From: Clostridia bacterium
GTDB taxonomy: Bacteria; Bacillota; Clostridia; Christensenellales; Borkfalkiaceae
Direction of reading: 5' to 3'
DNA: 64,000 nucleotides
Assembly: GCA_017507005.1 (NCBI GenBank)
Contig: JAFWBT010000002.1
Span: 1 to 64,000 of the forward strand
In this document: piece by piece, positions 16,985-23,697 of the stretch
Numbering within the stretch: the first letter of the stretch is position 1
How the letters are laid out: every line of letters starts with the position of its first letter
The notes under the pieces: model-generated
What the model was told of the DNA's origin: nothing
The model's database searches: none
The model's input: only the letters and a program-made list of their open reading frames with translations
Program-made: the position numbers and the translations under genes

Positions 16985-17119
16985 TTAGTGAGTAAGTCTC
17001 TTTCTGCCTTTATCTCTACGTCTCTTCAACACCTTTCTGCCAGCCGTCGTAGCCATTCTCTTACGGAAACCGTGCACTTTGCTCTTCTGTCTTTTCTTGG
17101 GTTGATAAGTTCTTTTCAT
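16985..17119 (-). CDS. rpmH: 50S ribosomal protein bL34
   Basis: Short ribosomal protein of 44 residues, read from an ATG at 17119 to TAA at 16985. It begins [20 protein letters not shown], continues [20 protein letters not shown] and ends RLTH, which is the complete bL34 signature. GGAG lies before the start, and a strong promoter (17201-17230) lies upstream. It heads the rpmH-rnpA-yidD-yidC-jag cluster. In most Firmicutes rpmH faces away from dnaA across the origin; here dnaN lies upstream on the same strand instead. Confidence 0.97.
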   Translation of the reverse strand: MKRTYQPKKRQKSKVHGFRKRMATTAGRKVLKRRRDKGRKRLTH

Positions 17120-17200
17120 AATCTTTCTCCTGATTTTGGTTTTTTACTTTTTTTCTCTTTTTTGGTGTATATCGCATTTTTTCCCACGATAACTTTTCTT

Positions 17201-17230
17201 ATTATATCGCAAACGGATAAACGCCGTCAA
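17201..17230 (-). promoter_or_regulatory. Promoter of rpmH-rnpA-yidD-yidC-jag
   Basis: TTGACG and TATAAT with an 18-base spacer on the minus strand, about 80 bases before rpmH. Confidence 0.88.
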
Positions 17231-17290
17231 GCGATTTTGCTCGCTTTTTTCGCTTTTTTCTTCCTTTCTTTGGAAGATTTATTATATAAA

Positions 17291-18403
17291 TTAGTTTGCA
17301 GAATTGCTCGTGCGGACGGGCAATACCAAATATTGACAACGCTTGTCTTCCAAATTTTCCACTGTGAAAGGGGCTACGGACGAATTGAACGAGAGCAACG
17401 TTTCTTCTTCTTCGAGCGCTTTGAGCGCGTCCAAAAGATACTTGCCGTTCATCGCAATTTTCAGTTCTTTCCCGTTAAGCTCTGCCATCACCGTTTCTTC
17501 TACTTTACCCATATCGGAATTTGCCGTGATAACGATTTTGCCGTTTTTGATATCGAACAAAACGAGGTTGTTCTTATCTCCGCGGATAAGGACGGACGCG
17601 CGCTCTACGCTATCGATAAGCTCTGCGCGGCGAATGCGTACTTCCGTTGTGAAATCAACGGGATAGATATTTTCCTTGCGAACGAATTCCCCAGAATACA
17701 GACGGGAATTGATAATCGTGTCTTTCACCTCAACGGACAAAAGATTTTTCGCGGCATAAATTTTAAGCCCGTCGTCGCCGTCGAGCATACGGGAAATTTC
17801 CGTCAGCGTACGCGCAGGACAAACGATTTTAATCGAGCCGTTGCCGTCGATTACGTCGCAATACGAACAAGCCATTCTAAACCCGTCGAGAGCCGTTGCC
17901 GTGAGTTTATTATCCACCGTTTCCAAAAGACAGCCTTTCAAGATAGGTCTGCTTTCGTCCGTTGCACAACAGAATACTACTTTGGAAATCAAATTCTTTA
18001 AATCGGATTCTTTGGTTTCAAAATATTCGGTAATTTCCGTAGCGCTTTCTCCAAACACAGGGAAATCGGCGGCGGAAAGCACCTGCATATACGATTCGCT
18101 GTCGCCGTACTGGATAAGAACGCCTTTTTCATCCGATGCGATAACGACCTCGAAAGAGGAAATCTTACCGACGAAATCGGCGAACGTTTTGCCGTTCACG
18201 CACACTTCGCCTTCCTCTAACACCTCGGCAACGATTTTTTTCTCAATGGAAATTTCGCCGTCGTAGGCTTTTAAAATAAGCCCGTCGTTTTTCGCCTGAA
18301 TTTTAATACACTCTAAAATAGGGGTGATTGTTTTTACAGCGCAAGCCTTGCTAACAATCGTCGCTGCGTCCGATAATATCATTCCGTTACAAACAAATTT
18401 CAT
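17291..18403 (-). CDS. dnaN: DNA polymerase III beta subunit (sliding clamp)
   Basis: Forms the dimeric ring that tethers the replicative polymerase to DNA. The 370 residues hold the three clamp domains: MKFVCNGMILSDAATIVSKA at the start, the middle ISKVVFCCATDESRPILKGC with the conserved D-E-S-R-P-I-L-K-G loop at about 139-147, and the C-terminal VAPFTVEN and YLVLPVRT, matching the usual P-M-R end. TTAGGAG precedes the ATG, and a promoter is at 18438-18466. dnaA and recF, the usual neighbours, are not in the window. The gene points toward rpmH, opposite to the common arrangement. Confidence 0.96.
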   Translation of the reverse strand: MKFVCNGMILSDAATIVSKACAVKTITPILECIKIQAKNDGLILKAYDGEISIEKKIVAEVLEEGEVCVNGKTFADFVGKISSFEVVIASDEKGVLIQYGDSESYMQVLSAADFPVFGESATEITEYFETKESDLKNLISKVVFCCATDESRPILKGCLLETVDNKLTATALDGFRMACSYCDVIDGNGSIKIVCPARTLTEISRMLDGDDGLKIYAAKNLLSVEVKDTIINSRLYSGEFVRKENIYPVDFTTEVRIRRAELIDSVERASVLIRGDKNNLVLFDIKNGKIVITANSDMGKVEETVMAELNGKELKIAMNGKYLLDALKALEEEETLLSFNSSVAPFTVENLEDKRCQYLVLPVRTSNSAN

Positions 18404-18437
18404 ACTATACTCCTAACTGCTTTTTTTATACCTTTTT

Positions 18438-18466
18438 ATTGTACCATAAACGCCTTTTTTTTGCAA
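18438..18466 (-). promoter_or_regulatory. Promoter of dnaN
   Basis: TTGCAA and TACAAT with a 17-base spacer on the minus strand. Confidence 0.75.
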
Positions 18467-18543
18467 GCAAATAATGGAAAATAAACATACTTTTTTATAA
18501 TCTTATTTGCGTTCTTTTTTTTCTTGACGGCTACCTTTTTTTT

Positions 18544-18579
18544 GTCATTGCGAGCGAAGCAAATCAATCTCGTATAAAA
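18544..18579 (+). repeat. GTCATTGCGAGCG repeat, copy 1
   Basis: Matches the repeat GTCATTGCGAGCGAAGC ... AATCTCGTATAA, also found at 25944-25983 (opposite strand) and 49384-49420. Similar words are widespread in other bacterial genomes. Confidence 0.8.
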
Positions 18580-18589
18580 AAAACCTCAA

Positions 18590-18688
18590 TTTTGTTGCAT
18601 AGCAACAAAACTTCACTGCGACGAACGTCGCAACTTCACTTTGCATACGCAAAATTTCACTTTTTTCCAAAGTATAAAAACTTCACTC
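18590..18688. repeat. Array of small hairpins separated by ACTTCACT
   Basis: Successive palindromes TTTTGTTGC/GCAACAAAA, GCGACG/CGTCGC and TTGC/GCAA, then a decayed unit, are each followed by (A)CTTCACT. The unit length is about 23-26 bases. It ends at the stop codon of the leftward yoqJ-like gene and begins next to the TCATTGCGAGCG repeat. Confidence 0.75.
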
Positions 18689-19181
18689 AAACAAAAACAA
18701 TCTCTCCATCAGGATATTTTTTCTTAAAATACCCAACGGTGTACGCCGCGCCGCCTTTGCTTTTTTTACAGTACGCTATCATCACGTCGCTGTTGTCCAC
18801 CATATACTTGTCCCTCACCTGCATACAGCCTTGATAATAATGCTCGGAAAGCAACACTTTCTCATCCGCTTTTTTTAATATCTCGGCATAATGTGCCTGC
18901 GTTTCCGTCGGAAAATTCTTTTCTTGTCCGTAACAAGGTATGCACGCCACTAACTTCACGTGCGGATATTTTTTCTTTAAAAACAGCACCGCGAACGCCG
19001 CCATAATATCAAAACCCATCGCCATACCGCTATAAAAAGTGTCCACGCCTCGTTTTATCAGCTTTTCCGTTTCTTCATACAGCTTTTTAGGGGAAAAGTC
19101 TTCGCCCAGCTCTCGATGTCCGGTAAAAACACAGCTTTTTATCTCTCTTTTTTCTTCCGTTTTTATCCGTAGCTGTTCCAT
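18687..19181 (-). CDS. YoqJ-like SLOG family protein (DUF1273)
   Basis: Small cytosolic protein of 164 residues in the DUF1273 branch of the SLOG (SMF/LOG Rossmann-like) superfamily, predicted to bind nucleotide-like ligands. The signature CVFTGHRELG is at about 17-26. YSGMAMGFDIMAA is at about 55-67, where G-M-A-x-G-x-D is the ligand loop. LVACIPCYGQEKNF is near 90, and DNSDVMIAYCKKSKGGAAYTVGY near 130 closes the fold. It has no clear partner; it is the last leftward gene before the DnaA-box region. The family call is sure, the function unknown. Confidence 0.85.
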   Translation of the reverse strand: MEQLRIKTEEKREIKSCVFTGHRELGEDFSPKKLYEETEKLIKRGVDTFYSGMAMGFDIMAAFAVLFLKKKYPHVKLVACIPCYGQEKNFPTETQAHYAEILKKADEKVLLSEHYYQGCMQVRDKYMVDNSDVMIAYCKKSKGGAAYTVGYFKKKYPDGEIVFV

Positions 19182-19289
19182 ATTCGCCTTCTTTTATTAT
19201 TTTTCCTTCTCTATTATAACATTTTTTTATAATTTGTCAACGCTTGCCTTTATTAAGCCTTAAAAAAATTTTTCTCTCGTCACGCTTTC

Positions 19290-19600
19290 TCGTTGATTGT
19301 TATTTATATTAAAATAATAAAAGTAGTAGTATTAGTAGGGAGGTGTGGAATTGTGGAAAAGTAAGATTTTTGACCATTTTTTCCCTTTTTATACCTGCCT
19401 TTTTTACATCTTAAAATCGTGTGGACAAACACCTTTTTTCTTGTGGATGAAATTGTGGAAGAGCTGTGGATTTGTGGACGGTTGTTAAATTCTTTATATT
19501 TGTAAAACTTATATTTATACTATTTTTATGTATAATTATTAAAATTAAAAAGTTATCCACCGTGGGTATACACAATGTGGAAACCTTTATAAACAGCGCG
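19290..19600. other. Predicted chromosomal replication origin (oriC) with DnaA boxes and DnaA-trio-like repeats
   Basis: An AT-rich stretch (19297-19320) is followed by TAG-type trinucleotides (AGTAGTAGTATTAGTAG, 19322-19338), a short GGGAGG segment, then two abutting DnaA boxes, TGTGGAATT (19344) and TGTGGAAAA (19352). More box-like words are at 19420, 19442, 19454, 19465, 19473, 19553 and 19576. A second very AT-rich tract spans 19486-19550. The order melted region, trinucleotides, GC step, boxes is that described for the Bacillus basal unwinding system. It accounts for the gene-free 19182-19731 spacer. Confidence 0.72.
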
Positions 19601-19693
19601 TTTTAAAATTGTTGAAAACCTTTCTTAAATTTACGTTTTTTATAGGAAATAAAAGGGTTTTGAAAGAGTTTTTAAAAAGATTTTTAAAAAGGA

Positions 19694-19722
19694 TTGCAAT
19701 TATAAAAAAAGCGTGGTATAAT
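19694..19722 (+). promoter_or_regulatory. Promoter of rsmG, giving an almost leaderless mRNA
   Basis: TTGCAA and TATAAT with a 17-base spacer. The -10 box ends 9 bases before the ATG at 19732, so the transcript would begin only about 2-4 bases before the start codon. Confidence 0.75.
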
Positions 19723-19731
19723 AGGTTCGTT

Positions 19732-20427
19732 ATGGAAATGCAGAATATAAACGAATTATATGAAAAGGTGATTTTGGGCGAAAAACGCGAGGATTTTGAG
19801 AGATTTCGCGCGCTTTTGCTTGAATATAACCAGCGTTACAACCTCACGACTATCCTCGAAGAAAAGGATATGTATTACAAACATTTTTTAGACAGCGCGG
19901 CGGGCGCGTATCTTTTTAAGGAAAACGCGCGTGTGGCGGAGATTGGCTCGGGCGCGGGTTTTCCCTCTATCGTATTGAAAATTTTACGGCCCGATCTTTC
20001 TTTCGACCTGTTTGAAAGCGTCGGGAAAAAATGTGATTTTTTGTGCGCGGTTGTGGATAACTTTGGCTTTCAAAAAATGAATATTTATAACATTAGGGCA
20101 GAGGACGCCGCAAAGGACGCTAAATTCCGCGAACGTTACGACCACGCTACGGCGCGCGCGGTGGCGAGGATGAATACGTTGAGTGAATATTGCCTGCCGT
20201 TTGTCAAAGTGGGCGGTAGCTTTATTGCGTACAAGAGCGGTGACGTGACGGAGATTAACGAAGCGGAGAGCGCGTATAAGACGTTGGGCGCGAAAAAGGC
20301 TGCCGTGTATCCGTACGCTTTGCCAGAGGACTACGGTGAAAGAGTGTTGGCGGTGATTGAAAAAACCCGTCCTACGCCGACAAAATATCCAAGAGGAAAT
20401 GGGAAAGAACGGAAAAATCCGCTGTAA
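19732..20427 (+). CDS. rsmG: 16S rRNA (guanine527-N7)-methyltransferase RsmG
   Basis: Methylates G527 of 16S rRNA using S-adenosylmethionine. Family segments in order: YNQRYNLTTILEEKDMYYKHFLDS at about 36-59, then the SAM loop VAEIGSGAGFPSIVLKI at about 70-86, LFESVGKKCDFL, and the later RAVARM and ALPEDYGERVLAVI. With the ATG at 19732 the protein has 231 residues, normal for the family. The open frame extends back to a TTG at 19609, but that would add 41 Lys/Phe-rich residues across the promoter. There is no ribosome-binding site, consistent with a leaderless mRNA; a second ATG is two codons on. The next gene starts 8 bases after the stop. Confidence 0.93.
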   Translation: MEMQNINELYEKVILGEKREDFERFRALLLEYNQRYNLTTILEEKDMYYKHFLDSAAGAYLFKENARVAEIGSGAGFPSIVLKILRPDLSFDLFESVGKKCDFLCAVVDNFGFQKMNIYNIRAEDAAKDAKFRERYDHATARAVARMNTLSEYCLPFVKVGGSFIAYKSGDVTEINEAESAYKTLGAKKAAVYPYALPEDYGERVLAVIEKTRPTPTKYPRGNGKERKNPL

Positions 20428-20435
20428 AAAAATAT

Positions 20436-21173
20436 ATGGAAACGATAGGAAAAAAGATAGCCGCTCTGCGAACGCAGGCGAATATGAGTGAGAAAGACTT
20501 GGTGGAAAAGCTACTCGTTGGGGAAGAAACGGTGCGTGCTTGGGAGAGTGACGAGCTGTCGCCCGACTTGCATTTTATACCCGTTTTGGCTGATATTTTT
20601 GGTGTTTCTTGCGACGAGTTGATACGAATTAAACGCGAACATACCCCCATCCTTTCACATTTCAACGCGGACATGGGTGCGTTAAATGAAAAAGAGAAAA
20701 TAAAGGGGATAAAGAAAAAGACGTTGCTGTTTTTCGGAATACCTTGCGTTTGTATTTTCGTGATTTTGACGATTGCTTGTGTGGTGTTTGGCGTACTGTC
20801 GCCTTACAAACTTGCCAAAGAAAAAGCTTTTTACGATTATAATTCCTTTCAGCAGTATATGGAACGAGAGGCGTACGGGAACGATTTTGATATTGATGCG
20901 CCGCCTGCCGTTGAGGAAAAGAAGTATTATATTTTAGATGAAAACGGCGAGGAATTGTGCGCTTTTTATTGGCGAAATCGAACGGTGAAACGGTACGTTG
21001 TTTCTAACGGAAAAGGCGGCTTGGTTATCAAGACGTACGACGAAAGAGCCTTACAAGCGGCAAAGAATAGCAAGGGCGTGTGGATAGGCGTTTTGATTGC
21101 CGCCGCGGTGATAGACGTTGGGACGTTCGTGTGTGTTTACGTGATAAAAACAAAAAGAGAAGAAAAGCAATAA
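20436..21173 (+). CDS. HTH (XRE family) protein with two membrane segments
   Basis: Predicted membrane-anchored transcription regulator of 245 residues. An N-terminal HTH domain (about 2-65, GKKIAALRTQANMSEKDL ... LADIFGVSCDELIR) is followed by a linker. A membrane helix (about 92-120) leads into an extracytoplasmic segment with EEKKYYILDENGEELCAF, then a second helix near the C-terminus (about 213-235) and a Lys-rich end. The linker FNADMGALNEK is encoded by a reverse-orientation copy of the dispersed element (20661-20677). It starts 8 bases after rsmG with no clear ribosome site and is probably co-transcribed. Target and ligand are unknown. Confidence 0.78.
   Translation: METIGKKIAALRTQANMSEKDLVEKLLVGEETVRAWESDELSPDLHFIPVLADIFGVSCDELIRIKREHTPILSHFNADMGALNEKEKIKGIKKKTLLFFGIPCVCIFVILTIACVVFGVLSPYKLAKEKAFYDYNSFQQYMEREAYGNDFDIDAPPAVEEKKYYILDENGEELCAFYWRNRTVKRYVVSNGKGGLVIKTYDERALQAAKNSKGVWIGVLIAAAVIDVGTFVCVYVIKTKREEKQ
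20661..20677 (-). repeat. Dispersed element copy inside the HTH-membrane gene
   Basis: TTCAACGCGGACATGGG, one mismatch to the core. It runs opposite to the gene and encodes Phe-Asn-Ala-Asp-Met-Gly in the linker before the first membrane helix. Confidence 0.7.
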
Positions 21174-21201
21174 AAATAGAGTTTTTTTACAAAACTAGGC
21201 T

Positions 21202-21329
21202 ACCGTGTACGAGAATACGGGTAATAATGTGATAAAAAAGAACGGCTGTAAAAAACCGTTCTTTTTGTTTGCTTTTTTTATTGAACTCGTACATGGTGGC
21301 GTCCTTTTTATATTTTTTGCGTACACGGT
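21202..21329. repeat. Three diverged dispersed element copies
   Basis: ACCGTGTACGAGAATAC on the plus strand (21202-21218), then two minus-strand copies at 21281-21297 (CCACCATGTACGAGTTCAA) and 21316-21329. The ATG/GTG triplets of the last two are 32 bp apart. Confidence 0.65.
21234..21267 (+). terminator. Terminator of the rsmG-HTH unit
   Basis: AAAGAACGG / CCGTTCTTT stem with a CTGTAAAAAA loop and T run, 61 bases after the stop. Nearly the same hairpin is used at 25898. Confidence 0.9.
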
Positions 21330-21359
21330 ACGCGTTTTTTATTGGAAAAGAGTTAAAGA

Positions 21360-22226
21360 TTAGGAATCGGAAAAATCGTCGTCGTCCGTATCGTCCTTTT
21401 CGGGCTGATTATTCTTTTTAAAACGAAGCTCGTTTACGGGGAAGTCTTTATAAATCCAGCCGCCGTTATGATCGTCTATCTTCACCTTTGCTTCCATTTT
21501 CAGCATATTGATAGAAACGACGATAGCGCGTCCGTCGGGCGAACCCACTTCCGAGCCGACCTTTGGCATTTTTTTACTAGCCTCTGCATAATAATCGCTC
21601 TCGTAGCTAAGACAGCACATGAATCTGCCGCAAAGCCCGCTGATTTTCCCAGGGTTTAAAGACAAACCCTGCGTTTTCGCCATTTTTACGCTCACCTTTT
21701 TAAATTCGGGCATATTGCCTGCACAGCAGCAAATTCTGCCACAGGGCGCGATGCCGCCGAGGTATTTCGTTTCGTCGCGCGTGCCCACTTGCCGCAATTC
21801 GATACGGGTGTGGAACGCCGAGGCAAGGTCTTTCACCAACTCGCGGAAATCTACGCGGTTTGCCGCGGTGAAAAAGAAAGAAATTTTGCTATCGTCAAAG
21901 GAAAATTCACAGTCCACCAGCTTCATATCCAGCCCATGTTTTACGATTTTTTCCCGACAAATTTGCATAGTTTGCGGCTTTTTCTCTTGGAAAGATTCGT
22001 AACGTTCTCTGTCCTTTTGCGTTGCGATACGCACGATAGGCTTTAACGGGGAAACGATTTCGTCGTCTGCCACTTCCTTTTCAGGGTACGCTACCCATGC
22101 GTATTCAAGCCCGCGCGCCGTCTCTACGATAACGGGCATATTGCGCTCGTATACGTCGCCTGCCTTGGGCGAGAAATAATACAGCTTGCCGCCGCTTTTG
22201 AATTTGATTACTACTACTTTTATCAT
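21360..22226 (-). CDS. ricT: PSP1-domain protein RicT (YaaT)
   Basis: Member of the RicT/YaaT family, part of the RicA-RicF-RicT complex that assists RNase Y and affects sporulation and competence in Bacillus. The PSP1 core contains VDFRELVKDLASAFHTRIELRQVG at about 126-149. The Cys-rich cluster GRICCCAGNMPEF at about 164-176 and LCGRFMCCLSYE near 200 supply ligands for the iron-sulfur clusters of the complex. The length of 288 is close to the Bacillus protein (275). The C-terminus ends in an acidic tail (DDTDDDDFSDS). It lies 28 bases downstream of holB on the same strand, as in Bacillus. Confidence 0.93.
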   Translation of the reverse strand: MIKVVVIKFKSGGKLYYFSPKAGDVYERNMPVIVETARGLEYAWVAYPEKEVADDEIVSPLKPIVRIATQKDRERYESFQEKKPQTMQICREKIVKHGLDMKLVDCEFSFDDSKISFFFTAANRVDFRELVKDLASAFHTRIELRQVGTRDETKYLGGIAPCGRICCCAGNMPEFKKVSVKMAKTQGLSLNPGKISGLCGRFMCCLSYESDYYAEASKKMPKVGSEVGSPDGRAIVVSINMLKMEAKVKIDDHNGGWIYKDFPVNELRFKKNNQPEKDDTDDDDFSDS

Positions 22227-22254
22227 ATATTTTTACCTTATAGTTTTGCGTTTA

Positions 22255-23271
22255 TTATTTATTTTTTGCCTGAATATTGGCAATGCACAGCTCGATACAC
22301 TGCGGAAATACCGCGTTAAACCGTACTTGTTTTTCTGCTTCGGAAATCGCCTCTTGCGCGAAAAATAACGCCGAAAGGGTGTATTTTTCTGCTAAAATCG
22401 TCAGCACCGCGCGTTGGGAACGCAACATCAGGCTCTTTTCTGCGTTTTTGCCCTGCGTTTTGATAAGCAACGCGTCACGGAATAAAATCCTGAGCAGGGA
22501 AAGCAGTTCTTTTTGGTATTTCGTTTCCCCGACTTGTCTGGCAAGAGCAGGCAGCCGTGCAGGGTTCGCCTGCGCCAAAGCAAAAGCGTTGTCCATCAGC
22601 GTTTTGTAATAGCCGCCGTCTAAAATGCGTTGCGCCTCCCCGACGCTACCGCCCGAGGTCGCCGCGCACAGTGTCAGAGTTTCGCGCGTGTATTTGTCCC
22701 CGTAAAGACGGAACAGACACTCCGTCAGCTTGTCCACGTCAAAGGGTTGTATTTCCAGCTTTTTCGTTCGGGAGAGCACCGTGGGCAGGACGGGGAACAC
22801 CGTCGTTGCGCCCAGCAGGAATTGTACGCCCTTTGGCGGCTCTTCCAACAGCTTTAACAGCTTGTTTTGCGTCTGCACGTTCGCCTCGGCAAAATCGCCG
22901 ATAACGAACAATTTTTTATCCCCCTCGACGGGATTTAGCGTGCTTTCTTCTTGAATTTTTTCCGCGTCCTCGACGGTGAGTTTTTTACCGTCTAGCGGAA
23001 AAAACAGACAATCGGAAAAGGTTTCCGTATCGATTAGCTTGGAAATACGCGCTTTTTTAGCGTCGTCATTGTCGCTGTTTTCGCGGGAAATTTCGTAAGA
23101 ATTTTCACAAAAATTTTCACAAGAAAAGAACAGCTTTGCAAACGTTTTCAGCGCAAAACGCAGATTTTTGCTGTCGTTGAACAAAAGGAGGTAGGCGTGC
23201 CCGAGCCGAGCGTCCTCACGTTCTGTTTTCAGCAGCTGATAGGCCTGCGTTGTTTTCAACAGCGTCTGCAT
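22255..23271 (-). CDS. holB: DNA polymerase III delta-prime subunit
   Basis: Clamp-loader subunit. The first 100 residues match the family (LGHAYLLLFNDSKN), but the ATP site is degenerate, as is usual for delta-prime. The strongest block is KKLFVIGDFAEANVQTQNKLLKLLEEPPKGVQFLLG at about 120-155, followed by VLPTVLSRTK at about 163-172. The C-terminal helical domain includes FRDALLIKT near 265. The 338 residues are typical. The promoter at 23313-23341 and the short gap to ricT indicate a holB-ricT operon. The ribosome site is weak. Confidence 0.9.
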   Translation of the reverse strand: MQTLLKTTQAYQLLKTEREDARLGHAYLLLFNDSKNLRFALKTFAKLFFSCENFCENSYEISRENSDNDDAKKARISKLIDTETFSDCLFFPLDGKKLTVEDAEKIQEESTLNPVEGDKKLFVIGDFAEANVQTQNKLLKLLEEPPKGVQFLLGATTVFPVLPTVLSRTKKLEIQPFDVDKLTECLFRLYGDKYTRETLTLCAATSGGSVGEAQRILDGGYYKTLMDNAFALAQANPARLPALARQVGETKYQKELLSLLRILFRDALLIKTQGKNAEKSLMLRSQRAVLTILAEKYTLSALFFAQEAISEAEKQVRFNAVFPQCIELCIANIQAKNK

Positions 23272-23312
23272 AAAATATTTCCGTTTGCTTCCTTATTTTG
23301 ATTGCCGTTTAC

Positions 23313-23341
23313 AGTATAGCACAAATCGTAAAAAAAAGCAA
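23313..23341 (-). promoter_or_regulatory. Promoter of holB-ricT
   Basis: TTGCTT and TATACT with a 17-base spacer on the minus strand. Confidence 0.85.
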
Positions 23342-23502
23342 GCGTTTGATTTAAGACGGTGCGTCTGCGTAAGAAAAAAACGGCAAAGAGGTCGGCAAAG
23401 GCGGCGTTTTGTATTTTCACCAAAATTTTACAAACGGATTCAAAGCGGCTTTTTTTTAAAACAGCCGAACGGACAAGAAAAAAGCAAAGAATAATCCGAG
23501 CC

Positions 23503-23552
23503 ACCCATGTACGCGTTGAAATATACTACGGGCATACCGTGTACGCGTTGAA
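23503..23552 (+). repeat. Paired dispersed element copies, 32 bp apart
   Basis: ACCCATGTACGCGTTGAA (23503-23520) and ACCGTGTACGCGTTGAA (23536-23552), with a 15-base linker ending GGGCAT. The second copy continues ATGAAAGCAAAA, as does the single copy at 25867. Confidence 0.85.
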
Positions 23553-23635
23553 ATGAAAGCAAAAAACGAGCAAAATCCCGCTTTTTCTGACATTGCTTGC
23601 GTTTTTTATTATATAATAAGGAAGTAGGAAAACGC

Positions 23636-23664
23636 TTGACTTATTAAACAAAGAATACTATAAT
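23636..23664 (+). promoter_or_regulatory. Promoter of the Cys-module lipoprotein
   Basis: TTGACT and TATAAT with a 17-base spacer. Confidence 0.9.
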
Positions 23665-23697
23665 ATTGATGTAAAAAAATTAAAAGGAAAGGAAGAA

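Larger units (their letters stand above)
23272..23697. other. Divergent spacer between holB and the Cys-module lipoprotein
   Basis: It holds the leftward holB promoter, two dispersed element copies and the rightward promoter. Nothing else is recognised in 23342-23500; short open frames there lack start signals. Confidence 0.6.

Noticed and set aside
23503..23552. CRISPR-like reading of the paired 17-base element
   Set aside because: The repeats are too short, the linkers are 15 bases and similar to one another, arrays have only two or three units, and no cas genes are visible.
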